Positions 1-12,131 of a stretch of 64,000 bases of DNA are shown here, piece by piece. The position numbers and the translations under genes are program-made. The DNA comes from Mansonella perstans (taxonomy: Eukaryota; Nematoda; Chromadorea; Rhabditida; Onchocercidae). Location: contig JBAMDO010000040.1 in assembly GCA_037074765.1 (NCBI GenBank), forward strand, positions 62,001 to 126,000, given 5' to 3'. Below the pieces are notes generated by a model that was not told the DNA's origin, did not search any database, and worked only from the letters and a program-made list of their open reading frames with translations. Position 1 is the stretch's first letter, and each line of letters opens with the position of its first letter.

Positions 1-67
1 TGCAGATCACCTCAGATTGGTATGTGTTCATACACTAACAAATTTTAGCGGTATATTTTCACTTTAG

Positions 68-3000
68 AGATATTTGGATAATTGCAACGAAAAAGTGATA
101 CGCAGGGATATAATCGAGAGGCATGGAAAATGTCGCGGAATGAAGCAACAAAATGCCGAAAAGCGTTTTATTCTGGTAGGTTCATGTGTGTATTTCCTGA
201 AGAATTCTATAATTCCGAAATATACTGAAAAACTTGAATCAGTTTTTGTATGGTATTTTTTGGCACTTTATAAACTACATCTGCTGTTGTGTGATGAAAA
301 TTGAGGAGGTAGTTCAATTTGTTTAGTTATTTTTCAAATTTTTTTTGTATTTGCTATGTCTAGCATAACATTTAGCAGAGAGCCGTTATTGAAAAAATGG
401 AATCTTTTTTTTTTGAATTAATATCAGTAGCTTAAGCAATTTGTTTAAAGTTTGCGGGTTCATTCAGAGCGTTGAGACACTTAAATGGTATTGGCTAAAT
501 TCACATAATTTCTTCCGACATTCGTGCGAGATAATAAATTTCTGTTGTGTTGTTTTTCAGCTTTGTCAACGATTGCCTGATTATGGTGCTCATCTGCATC
601 GTGTTTTCGCATCCAAACCATCGGTAAATCTCGGTAATACACCTCTTGGTGATCCTGAAACTGGTGTGGCACAGTGGATCGGAATTACGACGCGTGGTAT
701 TGTACTTTTCGAAGAAGAAAGGTTTTTGCTGAATTTTTGATTTTGAAGTAATGAAAGCATTCGGCATTATTTTTCCGTGTATCATTTCAAACTCGATGAC
801 TTTAGTGATGGTCGGCATCCGCAAATAGAGCATCTTTGGCAAAATACGCAAACCTTACAGTTTGATAAGAAGCGGTTCGTGATTGCCTCCGAAATCCACG
901 AGCCATCCATCAATGTGTTTTATACCGACCATTACACAAAGTATGCATGAAAAGTTCGTTTTGTATGGCATGCATTTCTGTTTCGTTTTTGTTAGATTGT
1001 GAAAAATGCTGTGCTTCGTAGCATTGCTGTTTTCTTAATTCTATGCAGTATTGTATGTCCATGTGGTTTAGCAGTTTCATTCCAGAAGTGCCTATTTTGT
1101 CCGTTTTGCGGCTTCGCAACATCGCTTTATGATAAAAATGCGACAATGGAATCATACCTTAAGACGTGGTAGTCCCTTCCAGTTCCGTAGAATACCGGAT
1201 ATTGGTGCGGACACTAATTGTATGGAAGAGGTTCTAATTATATTAATCTTTCCAAATTATTAAACAGGTTCAAAACAACTTTAGCATCCTAAGTGCATGC
1301 TATAGCATAGATGAATGAGTCTTTCATTTAAATGCGTAAAAGGATTGACTGTTACTATTTTTTGGTTAAATTTCCTATTTATTTTTTACATATTTGATTA
1401 TCTAAGGCACATGTTGAGGCTGCTACGAGAACTAGAATAATCTTGGCTGGAGTTATGCTGAAATTAGGTGGTGCTGGATTCCATCGTATTAGTAAATCTA
1501 AAATAACAAAAAAAATAATAATAATAAAAATAATAATTCAATAATCTTTGAATTATTATTTTTATTTTCTTTAATTGAAATTGTTTTTGTTCATTTATTT
1601 GTATGGTTCAGACTTGCTTTTACCACGATAAATCTCATATTGCCAGGAGTATGAATTATCATTTGTTGAATAATAGATTAGTTTAAAGTACTGCATTCCA
1701 TTTCGTATTTTATCACGCTGTGACATATCTTTACCAATCGGTTAATATGAATTCCCTAATGCCGTTAATAGTTATGAGTAGTTTTTAAGCTGTATTTCAT
1801 AGCTGCTTGAAAATAGTAATTCTCAGTTTATTCTTATTATTGTAGGTACCAATGGTGTGTTATACGGGTGCACCTGATATCGGAAGTATGTCGGAATCCG
1901 ATTTTACCGGAAACAGCAATCAATATAGCTCAAGTGGTAGCTCTTTAAAGAAACATAAAGAGACTCTATATGATTCCAGCTTGAAGCCGCAGGCCAGTAC
2001 AATAAGTGGTATGTTTAAGTGTTAAAAAACGTTGTCACGATTTTCTTTTGTTAGGGGAAGTATAACTAAATAACGAGACATTTATGTTATCCACTGATTA
2101 CGTTAGATTTAAAATTTTTAAGTCTTCAAAATTTCTGTTTAAGTGAAGTATTCTTGTAGGTGATCGAGTTCTGGAAGAGATTTCTTCTGAAGAATTCACT
2201 GAGAAGGGTGGTGGATATACCTTGGAAATTCTACTGGAAAAGGATCCAAATAGTGGACTCGGTTTAACTTTGGTTGATGGTAATCTAAATGGTGTAAAAG
2301 GTGTATATGTGAAGTCGGTATCAGAAGGAGGTGTCGGAAAAAAAGGAGTTAGTTGATGTTTTATTGTTTATTTGCGTAGCTTTTTTCTTCGAAAGCAAGT
2401 GTAAATATATATCAAACCTGATTGCTTATCAAATTTTGATATGTTCTTAAAAAGGATTTCAAAAATCCAGGGAGTGAATGTTGGTGATCGGCTACTAAGT
2501 GTCAATGATGTTTCACTGATTGGTAAGGATAGACATGTAACTGTCGATCTAGTGAAAAAGTGTGGCAATTTTGTTCGTTTGAAGATTTTTAGGTGGGTTT
2601 TTTTTTCTTGCTTAGTCATGAAACATGAATTTTTGCTGTGATGCTTAGTAGCATAAGGTAGTAGTATATCGTTTATTTTGGCCTTTTTATGTTAACGGCA
2701 ACAATAAATTCACAAAATATGCTTTTAAATCCCACTGATATTTCTTTGGCTAACTTATACTAATTGACGGAAATCTTCGCATTCCTTGATTACTAACTCT
2801 CTTGCTGATCAGTTTACCGTAAGACTTCCGTTCAATATACCACTCAATATTAGGAGGTGCTGTAAAACTTTTTATAACTTCCAAGTTTCTTTTTTATTAC
2901 TTATTTTTCTAGTGTTTTCCAGGATGGAATATTCTCAAAGATTTTATAAGAAGGTTATAATAATTTAAGGTTAGAAGCGATAACATCCGCGCTCGCTTCT

Positions 3001-5047
3001 GGCATTATTAAATACAAAACAGTAACTGACGATCAGAAGGAGTATAAAAATCATTCACTGTCTGTTTTTGAAGGTTTGTATTTTCTAGTGACTGAATCAG
3101 GATCTAGAATACAGATGATATCGTAAACCACATTGCGTGATTTGCAGGCTTGCGGTCAAGAACGCCACCACCGCTAAGAAAGTATTCAAATATTCTGAAG
3201 AAACGCACAAGAGCTGTTAGTGATTTTGGCGCTGTTGGCGATACTTTGCCCGATTTAAATAGCGAAGATTTATTATCAAACCTTCGAAATGACTCGAAAT
3301 TGGGATAAGTTTTGCCATATTTTTCATTGTTGTAAGAAAAGGGACGCTGAAGTAAGAGACCGACTATTAAGATGGGATGACAGTTACTGCTTTTTTCTCG
3401 GAGCAAAAAAGTTTCCAGGAACAAAAAAATTTTCGCTGAAATATTTTTGTTTCCATGATCATAAAGATGAGGCTGCAGCATTATTCGGAATTTTCCTAAT
3501 TGTTACTACTTTATGTGTTTTAAGAATGTAGAGAGCTATCGTTATGCAGATATACATTAGTTTATTATTAGTGCGATTATTGTTATTATTTTCAGATGTT
3601 TACGGCATGAGACCTTGCTGAATGACGAGGTCGAATGTGGGATGGGGTTCGACTTGCCGGTAGTATCCATGTATAAATTTGAAGGTGTTGATGATGAATT
3701 GATAGAGCATTATCCAAAACGATCTAGTGCATATTTCTCATCTAAGACGAATGAAAATGATTGGTGGAAGATGGGGAAAAGTGACATTGACCAACAAAAA
3801 GATTCGTTCAACTGGAAATCGGTGCAAGATAATAGGTATTTGGAAAAATTCTTTTATATTTTGCAGGGAACTATTGAATGGAAGTAATTTTACATAGTTT
3901 TAGTGCATATAGAAGGAAACCAAATCTTGATTGGGCTGACGATCTGGATGATATTGTGGAACCATTGCCCTCCGATGTTTCGATGGTCACACTTGAGCGT
4001 AACGGATCTGGTAGCCTTGGTTTTCAAATTGCATCTAGCGGAGGTATTGCATATGTAAAGCAAATTACTGCAGAGCCTGCACTGTCATGTCCTAATATGC
4101 AAGTGGGAGACAAGATTATATTGGTTTGTTTCAAATTTACGGAAGCGAGTTCTAAATCTTATTTTTTTAAAAGACATTTATGGTTTCATTTACAAAGGTT
4201 TCTGAACATATATATATACATATAATTTTTTTCTATATATTTACGAGATGCATTGTGTATAGTATGACATTTTTATTGTGAAATGTATATGTCTTGAAGT
4301 ATTTTTTGCAGGTGAATCATGAGAAGGTGGAAAACCTAACGCATCAAGAATTGGTGGATCTTTTAAGAAAGGGTGGTGACAGAGTGGTAATAGGCTTGCA
4401 AAGTTCGGACAAAGAAGTATGTATTCGTGATGAAAGCGAACAGACTGTGCGAGTTGTTTTGGAGAAATCTCATACGGGTTCGCTTGGTCTTAGCTTAGCA
4501 AGGAAAACTGGTTTTGATGGTACGTTACCGATGTTAACACTATTATTCATAATTTCCAATTTGTTTTATTAAGATTTGTTTTATTAAAGATTTTCATAAG
4601 ACTAATTTTATAAATAGTCTAATTTTTATGAAAGATTTAATTCGTTATAAAGTTCTTTCAATCTTAGAATAAAAAAAAACTTGTGCTAATTCGTTGATGT
4701 AGTTTTATTCAAAAACTATCAATAGTGTATTGTGATTCACTACATGTCACAATGTCACAGTCTCATGCTGGCCGTACACCATCTTGCGAAAGAGATTCAG
4801 GAGCTACAGCCGAATCATATTTGGCTTAACTTCTGAGCTGCTACCCTGAAATATTTTAGGAATTTACATTCGAATGATCAGTAGTGGTAGTGCTGCAGAT
4901 ATTGATGGTACACTACATATCGGTGATAAGATTTGGAAAGTTAATGGGCAATCAGTAAGCAGTTATACACCAGGTGCTATTGTTGATTTATTGAAAGCTG
5001 CAAATAATCCCGTGGAAATTATTGTAAAACGAGGTGTTGTTAAATAA
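68..5047 (+). CDS. FERM and triple-PDZ domain scaffold protein (5' end missing)
   Basis: Likely membrane-cortex scaffold: FERM domains bind lipids or receptor tails and PDZ domains bind C-terminal peptides. Exons read: 68-175, 561-721, 806-940, 1086-1230, 1846-2008, 2160-2347, 2471-2592, 2970-3073, 3148-3304, 3596-3835, 3913-4123, 4312-4519, 4860-5047. They sum to 710 codons in one frame, ending in TAA. The first four exons give the FERM F2-F3 region (LPDYGAHLHRVF, then WIGITTRGIVLFEE, then a C-terminal helix with ASQHRFMIKMRQW). Three PDZ domains follow: 2160-2592 (SGLGLTLV, GDRLLSVNDVSL), 3913-4400 (GSLGFQIA, GDKIILVNHEKV) and 4430-5035 (GSLGLSLA, GDKIWKVNGQSV). The FERM/PDZ order resembles PTPN13 and FRMPD2, but the protein stops after PDZ3 with no phosphatase domain. 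The F1 lobe and start lie upstream of the window. Exon 3148-3304 ends at a non-consensus donor (see finding). Domain call is firm; exact orthologue unresolved. Confidence 0.85.
1350..1505 (+). pseudogene. NUMT: nuclear fragment of mitochondrial nad4
   Basis: In the intron between 1230 and 1846, the frame starting near 1362 reads, under the invertebrate mitochondrial code (TGA=Trp, ATA=Met, AGA=Ser), as the conserved core of NADH dehydrogenase subunit 4: LVKFPIYFLHIWLSKAHVEA, then AATSTSMILAGVMLKLGGAG, then FHRI. ND4 proteins carry HLWLPKAHVEA followed by SMILAG-LLKLGG-G. TGA at 1395-1397 is Trp in mitochondria but a stop in the nucleus, so the fragment is a dead copy. It is about 150 bp and runs into an AT-rich simple repeat at about 1500. 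Similarity is from memory of the family, not an alignment. Confidence 0.75.
1498..1575. repeat. AT-rich simple repeat next to the NUMT
   Basis: Runs of (A)n, AATAATAATAAT, then TTATTATTTTTATTTT form an AT-only stretch at the right edge of the nad4-like fragment. The AAATAATAATTC...GAATTATTATTT part is self-complementary and could form a hairpin. It may mark the NUMT insertion junction. Confidence 0.7.
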
Positions 5048-8000
5048 CATTGAATTTGTTTCCTGTCAATGCGTTATCAGCAGTTTTGCGTTAGTTACAA
5101 TAGTGTTACAGTCAAGTATTTCAGTGATGGTAATTGTCCTGTTTATTTGTTCTGTTTCATTCAGCTCATATCACATATTAATATCTGCTTTGTGCCACTG
5201 TAAAGCTATCTGTGTAATTTATAAACAGAGCATGTTACATATTGATAATTTCACTGTATTTTATTGATCTATGCATTCCTTTTTTCCTTACGGTGCATTG
5301 TGGAATTCACAATATTTGCATGCCATTTGCATATTATTTTTTCTTTTAAAATTTTTTGATACTTTAACAACCATAATCTGTTTGAAGCTCACTGAATTTT
5401 GAAGATATTGGAGGAAAAAGATGGGTTTGTTATATGCTTATCCAGTTTAGTATATACTTCCTTGACTTTCTCCATGAGTGATGTTGTTGCTGTGCCTTCA
5501 GTTAAAAACCTTCGATTGTTGAAATCTGTAATTTCTTATTTGAATTTACTATCATGTTATCCAGAACGGTGTTTTGAATTTTCCAGTTGTTCAACAGCAT
5601 TTCCTAACTGGTAATTTATTTCTGTCTTATTTTAATCAGTCAAAAATTTTTTCAAAGATATATTTTTAAAATACGTTTGCAAGTGACTGAAGTTAGTGAT
5701 TTGCATGAATAACGGTTTCCTTTCACCAATTAAAATTTAGTGAACTTCCGTGTCCTGCAAACATTTTAATGTCTGCATTTTATTCGATGTCGCACTTCTC
5801 TTAACAAAACCGTTCTGTGATTGCATGTCAGGCTTAAAGTGAATTTTCTAGGGCAGTGCAGGTCTAATTCTGTATGCAATTCGAGAATGTATTTGCAGCA
5901 TATCTGCATACAAAAAATTCTGTAGTATACTTAAAGGGTGAATTTCTTTTTATTGTTTATCTTCTGATGGACATCTGTTGGATGGAAGTAGCTTAATGGC
6001 TGAAATAGTGAAGTTATACAGGAATAGTTATTTTTTGTCATTAATTGAAGTATAGGGAACTGCCCTGTCCTGCTAACATTTTCATTTTTCTGCAAACTTA
6101 AATGATTTAAAGTGTATTTTTCTAGTAAAATGTGTTCTGTACGTGTATGCTGGATTGCTCAGTTTCTTTTCTGTATAAAAGAGCACACCATCTGCTTCTT
6201 ATAACATAAGAAAAATTTTGGTATTTGGTCACCATTTTACATTTTGAATGTTCATATTTATTATCAAATTTTTATTTCAATTTTGTTGCAATGAAATAAA
6301 ATAATTCCAAGTAAGACATAAATATGTAAAAAAAAAATTTCGAATTCAAGATTTCAAAGAGAAAGGTAGGAGATTGGTAAGCCAAGCCAAAGTGTATTAC
6401 ATGATGAGTTCAAATTTGCTTAAAATGATTTTCACATTTTTGGGATTTGGATTTTCGCTTTTTTTTAATTAGGTGTATTGATCTTACTAATACTTTTCAT
6501 GGGACATAAATAACAATTCACTGTTTTGAAATTAGAAAATCAGGTTTTTTAATTATAGTTTTATAATTCAGATAGCAAATGAGCTGTCGGGGGGGGGATT
6601 ATTTTGTCAGAATGTTTTTAGAAATTCCTTACTATCTGTATCCTTTGAATGATATCTAATTGAACTGTTGACATTGATGAAATATTTGAGTAAAACTATT
6701 TACGCTTCGGATTCATCGCTTATTCTTTGTGCATTTTTTTCAATGATACTGATGATTCTAGTTCTCCTTATTTAATCGAACTATGCTGTAACATTTGATG
6801 AACGTGTTCGTAGAATGCATTAAACAATAAATTATATCATGAGCTGAGAGGATCATTGAAGCACGAATCTTATTTCATAGTTTTTACATTTTAGCTATTC
6901 TCTGATGTTTATTTTTGAAATACATCGTTTGTCTCATAAATCTTTTTCTGTTCATGAACAGTTAATTTTGCTCAAAACAAAATTCTTTAGATATGAACGA
7001 TCTTTTTACACTTTCATCACTGAAATATTGTTGATAAGCGCCATATCCTATTCAGGTCACGTTCAGAAGATAAATGGTGATAAATGTTGAAGGCATTTTT
7101 CCATCTTTTCATCAATGACATAATATCATCCATTAATTTTGTGGGTAAACATTCTTTTTAATTCCTCTCGCAAGTATATTTAAATTACACTCATCTTATG
7201 TGTATCTAATATATCTAATTAATTTATCTAATTAATATATTCATTTTCACATACTGTCGCATACATTTTATTGAAAATTTCATGTACATTATTTTAAGCA
7301 TTCAGTTATTTATCATAGCCATTTTTTTTTCTTTTTTTTTTTTTAAGCGAAAAATGGAACTATTATCTATATCGTTGTAAATTGGGTTTTAACTTTCCCG
7401 TTCATTTCAATATTGCAAATAGAAATGCCATTAAATTAATGGATTTTGATGTCGGAATGGTCATCAGTTGTTGAGCTACTTAGCACTAAATTGAAATAAG
7501 TTGAAAACGAACGAAAGTTAATGCATTTCGATTTAATAACTTATGTGATAGTTGGTTTGATTACTATTTCAGTAACGATCAGAAAGTCTGTCGAATAGCA
7601 CCTTTCCCACTCTTTCATGCCGAAACAATTGTAATTTATCATTCTTAACAATGATCTAATTTATCTTTCTTAGTAGTGCCAATTAATTTCAATATTGACT
7701 AATAAGATTAAAAAAAAAAAAAAAAAAAAACAAGTAAACAAAAAGAACTAATAAGATTAAAAATAAAACAAAAAGAAAAATGTATCACAACAAATCAATT
7801 TCACGTAGTAATTCCGAAATGTGCGCATTGTTTCGTATGTCATCACTTTAAACATTTTTGTTAGATTGCTACTTGCAAAATAACTTTTACACTAATCAGA
7901 ATTTCCGCTAGACAATCGATAGCATTTTAAAAACAAAAGGTCATGAAGCTTGGGGTTATGAAGCGATAGGTCAATCGTTGGAAGATTGTTGCAAGAGAGT

Positions 8001-8291
8001 CTTTAAATCTATTCATTTCAATGTTTCTTTGATAAAAAAAAAAAAAGGAAAAAAAAACAAAACTTTTTTTTCAAAACTTAAAAAAATCAAAAAAAGCAAA
8101 ACGAATAATGAAACAGAAAAACAACCAATAGTAGAATAGATTCAGTAACGTATCTCCTACATGACATTTTGAAAGGGCTAATCGTTTGTAATTTTAGATG
8201 GTCGCATACTTTTAATGCCTTAGAAGTTATTTTTTTTTAATTCTATCAAATATTATAGTTTATTTTCAGTACTGGAAATGTTATTAGGAAG
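5048..8291. other. Intergenic, no gene recognised
   Basis: 3.2 kb between the FERM-PDZ gene and tafazzin. AT-rich with short ORFs only, none with recognisable domains. It holds an unusual run of eight or nine G at about 6588-6597, an A21 tract at 7710-7730 and A-rich tracts at 8034-8100. A 17-bp sequence (ACTAATAAGATTAAAAA) occurs twice, around 7698 and 7747, on either side of the A21 tract. Segments near 5740-5860 and 6050-6130 look like weakly related diverged copies. Nothing else seen. Confidence 0.5.
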
Positions 8292-10087
8292 ATGCGTAAA
8301 TCATATGGATTTCAATTCCAATGGCCTTTTCCAAAGAATCCAAATGCTTTGTATAAATTTGCTTCGAAGGCAACACTTATCACTGTCCTCTCAGCATGCA
8401 AACTTATCTTCTTATTAAGTTTGTTTCAACTTAAATTCATTAATGATATGAAATCCTTTATCAAAACATGTTATTTTGATTATCCGACACTCAATCAATA
8501 GTACTCAACTAAATGATTTGATCATAGTAATTTCATTTCTTCCAATAGATTCTGGTAATTCTGGTTCTGGTGCTATTAATTGATGCCAAATTGTTATTGT
8601 GGATATAACTTCAGATATAAATCGCATAACAGTCATTAACAAAAATCGACTTCTCTCTGCTCTGGGGAACAAGTCAAGGCCGTTGATCACTGTATCAAAT
8701 CATCGTAGTAACATGGATGATCCTTTAATTTGGTGTAAGTGTATATATTGTAAGAGATGAGGATATGAGGATCAAATGCTGTAAAATACCACCAACATTT
8801 GATTTCAAATTAATTGAAATTTTATCATATTTTTTTTAATGCTTCCACAATTAATTCCTAATGGCTGGTTTTCATTTTTTGCTTCAGGTATTTTTAGCTG
8901 GCGTGAATTCTTATCTAACATATCCAGATTTCGATACACTTTAGCTGCACATAATATATGTTTTACGAAAGCATGGCATACTTTGTAAGTACATCGTTTT
9001 TTGGTTACTTTAGAGCTTTTTTTTTAATTGAAATTATATTTGAAGTTATTAAAGCCTTCATAAAGTGTAAATACTAAATCTAATTTTCCAATCTAATAAA
9101 TTTTGGTGTGTGCTTGAATGGGAGCCTTTTGCTTTTTTACCCAAAACGCTGTGGTAGTATTCAGTTTGAGCATTAATTTTTTTTGAAAGCTAAACTGGAT
9201 GTGGTGCTCTTCTAAACTTTTTAATTTTGAGGATTTCACATGAAAATCTTTTTAATGGTTACCTTTTCACCGTTATTTTTTCTTCAGATGTTGATTTGTT
9301 TCAAAAAAAAATCGGTTTATGGATGAAGTTTCTTGATTCTAACTTTTCTGAATCTTCAGGTTCTTTTCATTGGGTAAATGTGTACCCATTGTGCGCGGTG
9401 AAGGTGTGTATCAGAAAGGGGTTGATTTTTGTATTGAAAAACTTGCAGAAAATCAGTGGATTCATATTTTTCCCGAAGGTAAAGTAACGCCCACTCCGAT
9501 AAGGATTAAATGGGGTGTGGCACGTATGGTAGGTTACAAGTTTATCACTGTTATTTTTCTTCCTATTCGGATGCAGTTTTTACGAAATCATGGATAAGTA
9601 TATCACTGTAATGTCTTAAATGCACTTAGCAACATGTTTTTGTTTCTGACGAGTGCTTTGACTCTCAGATTATGGAAAGTCCAAACCCTCCAATACTTCT
9701 ACCCATATGGATACACCGAATGGATGAGGTTTGGCCGCAATCGAAGCCGTATTATCCTAGAATAGGGAAGGTAATAAATATGATCTTTTGTATATCCCAT
9801 TTCGTTTCTCCTTACCTGAATTTTGAGTTTTTCATTTTTGTCAGGTTACCTTCTGTTTAACAGCCATCTGCTGAATCACGTCAAAATGTTCTTCAAAAAG
9901 CATTTTTATCTTGCTCATTCTTATATTGCAGCATGTCACAGTAATGATAGGCTCTGAAGTGGATATGAAAGAACATATGTGGAGGTTTCGCACTGGCTCC
10001 GAATCCGAAAGGCGAAAAGCACTTGCTGATTTTGTGCAGAAAAAATTGTTTGATCTCGGTGCACAAATTGACGAAACAAAACTATAG
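8292..10087 (+). CDS. TAFAZZIN: Tafazzin, cardiolipin-remodelling phospholipid transacylase
   Basis: Mitochondrial transacylase that exchanges acyl chains between phospholipids and lysophospholipids, maturing cardiolipin. Exons: 8292-8418, 8615-8734, 8888-8984, 9360-9528, 9669-9770, 9932-10087, giving 256 residues (human isoforms about 260-290). The N-terminus has the family motif QWPFP followed by a hydrophobic segment. The catalytic HX4D motif is in NHRSNMDDP at about residues 72-80. Next come NICFTKAWHTLFFSLGKCVP, GEGVYQKGVDF and the acyl-acceptor motif HIFPEGK, then GVARMIMESPNPPILLPIW. All match tafazzin in order. The first intron was placed so that FLLNINRITVINKNRL matches the family's MNHLTVHNREVL segment. 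The start is the first ATG in this exon and gives the expected length. Identity is firm; exon 1-2 junction slightly less so. Confidence 0.93.
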
Positions 10088-11960
10088 CTAATTTTAGGTG
10101 AAGTTTGCCATGTAATAGATATGAATTAGGGATCACTTCAAGTCCAGCTCGATCTTTACTTTGTTCATCTTTCCTTTGAACACTTGCGCATATTTTATGT
10201 TCAAAAGTTATTGTATTGTGCTTCTGAAATTTCCAAGATATTATATTATGATATCAAGAGGTGTAGCTTATTACTGTTCGAGTTTGCAAAAATGATCTTT
10301 TGGTTTGGCAAGTGAATTACGCAACCAAAAAAGACGCTGATCAGTCCGATCAGTCAACAACCAAAACGATACAAAAATTTCGTGCTTTAGAGAAGTTTGT
10401 TTAACAGCTTAGGAAAAATTGCTTTTCAAAGTCGGCAGCAGCTTAATTTGTAATATCAACAAAAGCGCATTTTTAATTAACTATTTATCCCAATAATAAA
10501 TTTCTTCTATGATTGCTTGTATTCGAAATCAGGCATTTTCGTAGAATTTGGGGAAAAGGTATGTTCATCAAACAAAAATTCACCAGAAGCTATTATTTTC
10601 TAATGAAAAAGAAACAAAACTCTGTTTTACTTTGCAGTAATGTGTGATATATGTTTTCCAAAGGCCAAGAAGTTTCATAATGCGGATGTTTAGGATGAAC
10701 TGAGCAATTTCTACTTGTAAGAGTGGCCTTGCCAGGATGGAGATGATTTTTAGATCATCCCTGCGATATAGAATTAGTTTTATTCATATGATAGCATAAT
10801 CACTCATAAAATCAAAAACTGTTTATAAATATCAAATATTTGTGGAACTTGGCTATGGAAATTTTATTATGTCTTGCGGAATACGGTATCACTTGTATTT
10901 TTTGAACTTGGAATGTCCACATGTTAAAAAAAATAAACAAAAAGTGATGGTAATTTCATGCACATACGTTGTGTTGGGATAGCTCCTGGTTTTTTCGGCG
11001 GGAGTCATGTGGTAGAAGGGGAACGAGCATGTAACGTGATTTCTTAAGAGAATAATTGTTTAGTGTTCACAATTTTATAAAATACTGCAGAAAATGATAT
11101 GGAACGATCACGCAGTGTTACAGTACTTTGTGATAAGCTTATCAACGAAAACCTTTTATTCAATTTGTTTGGGAAGTGTTTTAGGTACGCAGTTTTTGCT
11201 TCATCAACAAGGAACGTTCACAATGAATGGCCGAAGAGATGGTACTAATTAATATATTGAATTTTCTTAATTTTAAGATTCGATTATTTTGCTTCATAAA
11301 TACCCTAAATATTTCTAAATTAGGCTGCAAAAACCTTGTCGTATTGTGTTCTTTTTCATATAATATTGCACAATTCACTTCATTACTTTTGATATGTTAT
11401 GCTACCGGGATGGACGTACAAACTATATCTCCTACTTAAGTTTGCCTCTTATCCTTCATCGCAATATTTTATTGGTTTAAGTAAGGAAAATTTTGTTGTA
11501 CCATTTATCATAAACTTGATCCAAATGAGTAATTTGAATTAGTATATGCAAATTCGAAAGAAATGTTCTGCAAAATTTTTATCAACTTCAAAATCATCTT
11601 CGAGAAAATCAGGAGTGATTTGCAAAGGATGTGTACGATTGTTTAGGATAATAATAAAGTAGGCGATATGTTGCAATGCGAAACTTGTAATAGCGGATTG
11701 TTGTAAAGAATATCGTGCATGTCCCTTTGATGAAGCTTATATCAGGTGGCAGTTGTTTGCTTGCAGTTAGAAAGTCTCGCCAATTTCCATTGAATAACTG
11801 ACAGGAAGGAAGGCAACTGATCCAACTATCCAGCTGTCATCCAGACGAAAAAAATAAGCAAGCTTTTAACAGTTACGTTCATCCGGAACTTCATCCTGTG
11901 TTTATATGTGTCTCTGTTTGTGCTTGTGGACTGAATTCGAAAAGTCGTAAGAATTGGGCG
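10088..11960. other. Intergenic, tafazzin 3' flank
   Basis: 1.9 kb with no supported gene. An AATAAA near 10495 could serve as polyadenylation signal for tafazzin. The short ORFs around 11.2-11.4 kb overlap on both strands, are AT-rich and show no domain. A slightly less AT-rich patch at about 10970-11040 has no recognisable content. Confidence 0.45.
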
Positions 11961-12131
11961 ATGGCGCCTACTGCATCTCGTAAACAGAGCATTGTTGAGG
12001 CTGCCGAAAAAACTTTTGATAAGAATACTCTTATCCTTATTGTTAACCTGCTTATTCTCGTTGTACTTACCGGCCTATTATATATGGTAGCAACCTCCGC
12101 CATGGCTTCATCTAGAAGAGATGAGCATTAG
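11961..12131 (+). CDS. Possible 56-aa single-pass membrane micropeptide
   Basis: An ORF starting at ATG 11961 encodes 56 residues and ends at TAG 12129. It has a charged N-terminal part (MAPTASRKQSIVEAAEKTFD), one clear transmembrane helix (LILIVNLLILVVLTGLLYMV) and a basic/acidic tail ending SSRRDEH. The composition is much less AT-driven than that of the surrounding ORFs, with many Ala, Ser and Arg codons, which supports real coding. The frame is open upstream to about 11898, so a longer form is possible, but the 11961 ATG gives the better membrane-protein shape. A GTAAG donor-like site follows the stop at 12137. I do not recognise the family. It could instead be the last exon of a larger gene. 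Confidence 0.4.
   Translation: MAPTASRKQSIVEAAEKTFDKNTLILIVNLLILVVLTGLLYMVATSAMASSRRDEH

Noticed and set aside
4744..4858. Less AT-rich open stretch in the last FERM-PDZ intron (MSQSHAGRTPSC...)
   Set aside because: No usable donor before its stop and the flanking exons join cleanly without it.
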